This document shows positions 38,170-38,558 of a stretch of 38,558 nt of DNA, one piece after another (position 1 is the stretch's first letter; the number at the start of each line of letters is the position of its first letter). Under the pieces are notes generated by a model. The model made no database searches. It was not told the origin of the DNA and worked only from the letters and a program-made list of their open reading frames with translations. Position numbers and translations under genes: made by a program. Source of the stretch: a virus; the IMG/VR virus record IMGVR_UViG_3300025917_000038, positions 1-38,558 of that record. One strand, written 5' to 3'.

Positions 38170-38202
38170 CGAGAACCTGCATGGTGGCTAATAAAGGCGT
38201 GA

Positions 38203-38233
38203 GGCTAGCGCCCCGTTCCGCGAGGAACTAGCC
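38203..38233 (+). repeat. GNRA-type hairpin
   Basis: GTTCC (38215-38219), loop GCGA and GGAAC (38224-38228) form a stem with a GNRA tetraloop, extended by GGCTA (38203-38207) with TAGCC (38229-38233) across a 7-base bulge. It lies in the 75-base gap before the next ATG, which has no Shine-Dalgarno match. Confidence 0.4.
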
Positions 38234-38244
38234 GCCCTCCCCCT

Positions 38245-38418
38245 ATGACGCTCGCGAGAACCATCCATCGGCGGGAAGCGCGGAAGCGAGCGAAGCTCCG
38301 ACCGAAGTCAACAGCCCGCACGCTCATCACGCCTGACTGGTTGGTGAAAGACGTGATCCGAGAGATGGAGCAGAATCTACGAATGGCTCGGAAGTTCGTG
38401 CAGAAGTATCCGCGGTAG
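38245..38418 (+). CDS. Small basic protein, 57 aa
   Basis: MTLARTIHRREARKRAKLRP then TARTLITPDWLVKDVIREME QNLRMARKFVQKYPR: a very basic N-terminus and an amphipathic helix, suggesting nucleic-acid contact. ATG 38245 lacks a ribosome binding site. Unknown family. Confidence 0.5.
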   Translation: MTLARTIHRREARKRAKLRPKSTARTLITPDWLVKDVIREMEQNLRMARKFVQKYPR

Positions 38419-38426
38419 AGCAGCCA

Positions 38427-38558
38427 ATGATCCAGACGCCGAAAGGCGTCCAGTTCCCCTTCATTACAGAAGTTCGACGCTGCGAGGTCTGCGGGACTCG
38501 TATCAGCAGCGACAAACCACAAACAACGAAATACTGCAAGCCGCAATGCGGGTATCGG
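38427..38558 (+). CDS. Zn-ribbon protein, C-terminus cut by the window edge
   Basis: ATG 38427 opens MIQTPKGVQFPFITEVRRCE and continues CEVCGTRISS … KYCKPQCGYR, with two C-x2-C/C-x3-C pairs 14-15 residues apart, a short zinc ribbon like those in phage HNH-linked or transcription miniproteins. The frame is open at the last base, so the gene continues outside the window. Confidence 0.6.
   Translation, partial: MIQTPKGVQFPFITEVRRCEVCGTRISSDKPQTTKYCKPQCGYR

Noticed and set aside
1-38558. Closed circular genome by joining the window ends
   Set aside because: The zinc-ribbon frame could continue across the join, but no terminal repeat is visible and the first gene does not gain a sensible start from the right end.
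1-38558. CRISPR arrays, tRNA or rRNA genes, insertion-sequence ends, integrase with att sites
   Set aside because: No repeat-spacer pattern, cloverleaf, transposase or integrase signature was found on reading both strands.

Overview
The window is a tailed-phage genome segment of the P22 structural type (podovirus-like Caudoviricetes). It most likely comes from a metagenome. The evidence is a TerL, a 756-residue portal, a scaffold, a P22-type coat protein, a gp4-like tail adaptor and a gp10-like tail hub, in the P22 order. The host cannot be fixed from the sequence. Composition is moderately GC-rich, Sec and Tat leaders suggest a Gram-negative-type host, and I saw no integrase, DNA polymerase, helicase, tRNA or CRISPR. 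Both ends cut through genes, so this is a fragment and not a closed genome.

Layout. (1) 1-1.7 kb: a cut-off beta-rich protein and a 54-residue protein on +, then a minus-strand XRE repressor / HEPN-like pair with its own sigma70-type promoter. (2) 1.8-28.98 kb: a nearly unbroken minus-strand late operon read right to left. Its order is four small genes, TerL, two genes beyond a divergent insertion, a frame-broken Tat-leader gene, a 54-residue protein, portal, scaffold, coat, adaptor and fibre genes, a cassette of two exported proteins with a Zn-ribbon between them, a tail hub split in two, a GNAT, likely ejection proteins, and small membrane proteins. Most neighbours overlap by 1-4 bases (ATGA, TGATG), so translation is strongly coupled. 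A small divergent pair interrupts the operon at 25.8-26.5 kb. (3) 28.98-29.69 kb: a 0.7-kb gene-free control region. It has a near-consensus plus-strand promoter, an ordered direct repeat - hairpin - direct repeat block just after the predicted transcription start, and several long inverted repeats. (4) 29.69-38.56 kb: an HNH gene on minus, then a plus-strand accessory operon with two ribbon-helix-helix (RHH) repressors, a second HNH protein, many Zn-ribbon miniproteins, a long ORF carrying two nested genes, two adjacent TIM-barrel glycoside-hydrolase-like proteins, and a run of 30-60-residue proteins.

How it works together. The late operon builds the capsid, packages DNA and builds the tail. 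The RHH proteins and the palindromes inside promoter spacers look like the switch for the plus-strand operon. The glycosidase-like pair may act in glycan breakdown or lysis, since I recognise no classical endolysin. The strongest leads for something undescribed are the structured control region at 29.0-29.65 kb, the tail hub split by a roughly 490-residue insertion, the coat gene whose ribosome binding site lies in a perfect hairpin before a TTG start, the overprinted 505-codon ORF, and the XRE/HEPN module. Four places look like one-base frame breaks, so small gene models there need read-level checking.
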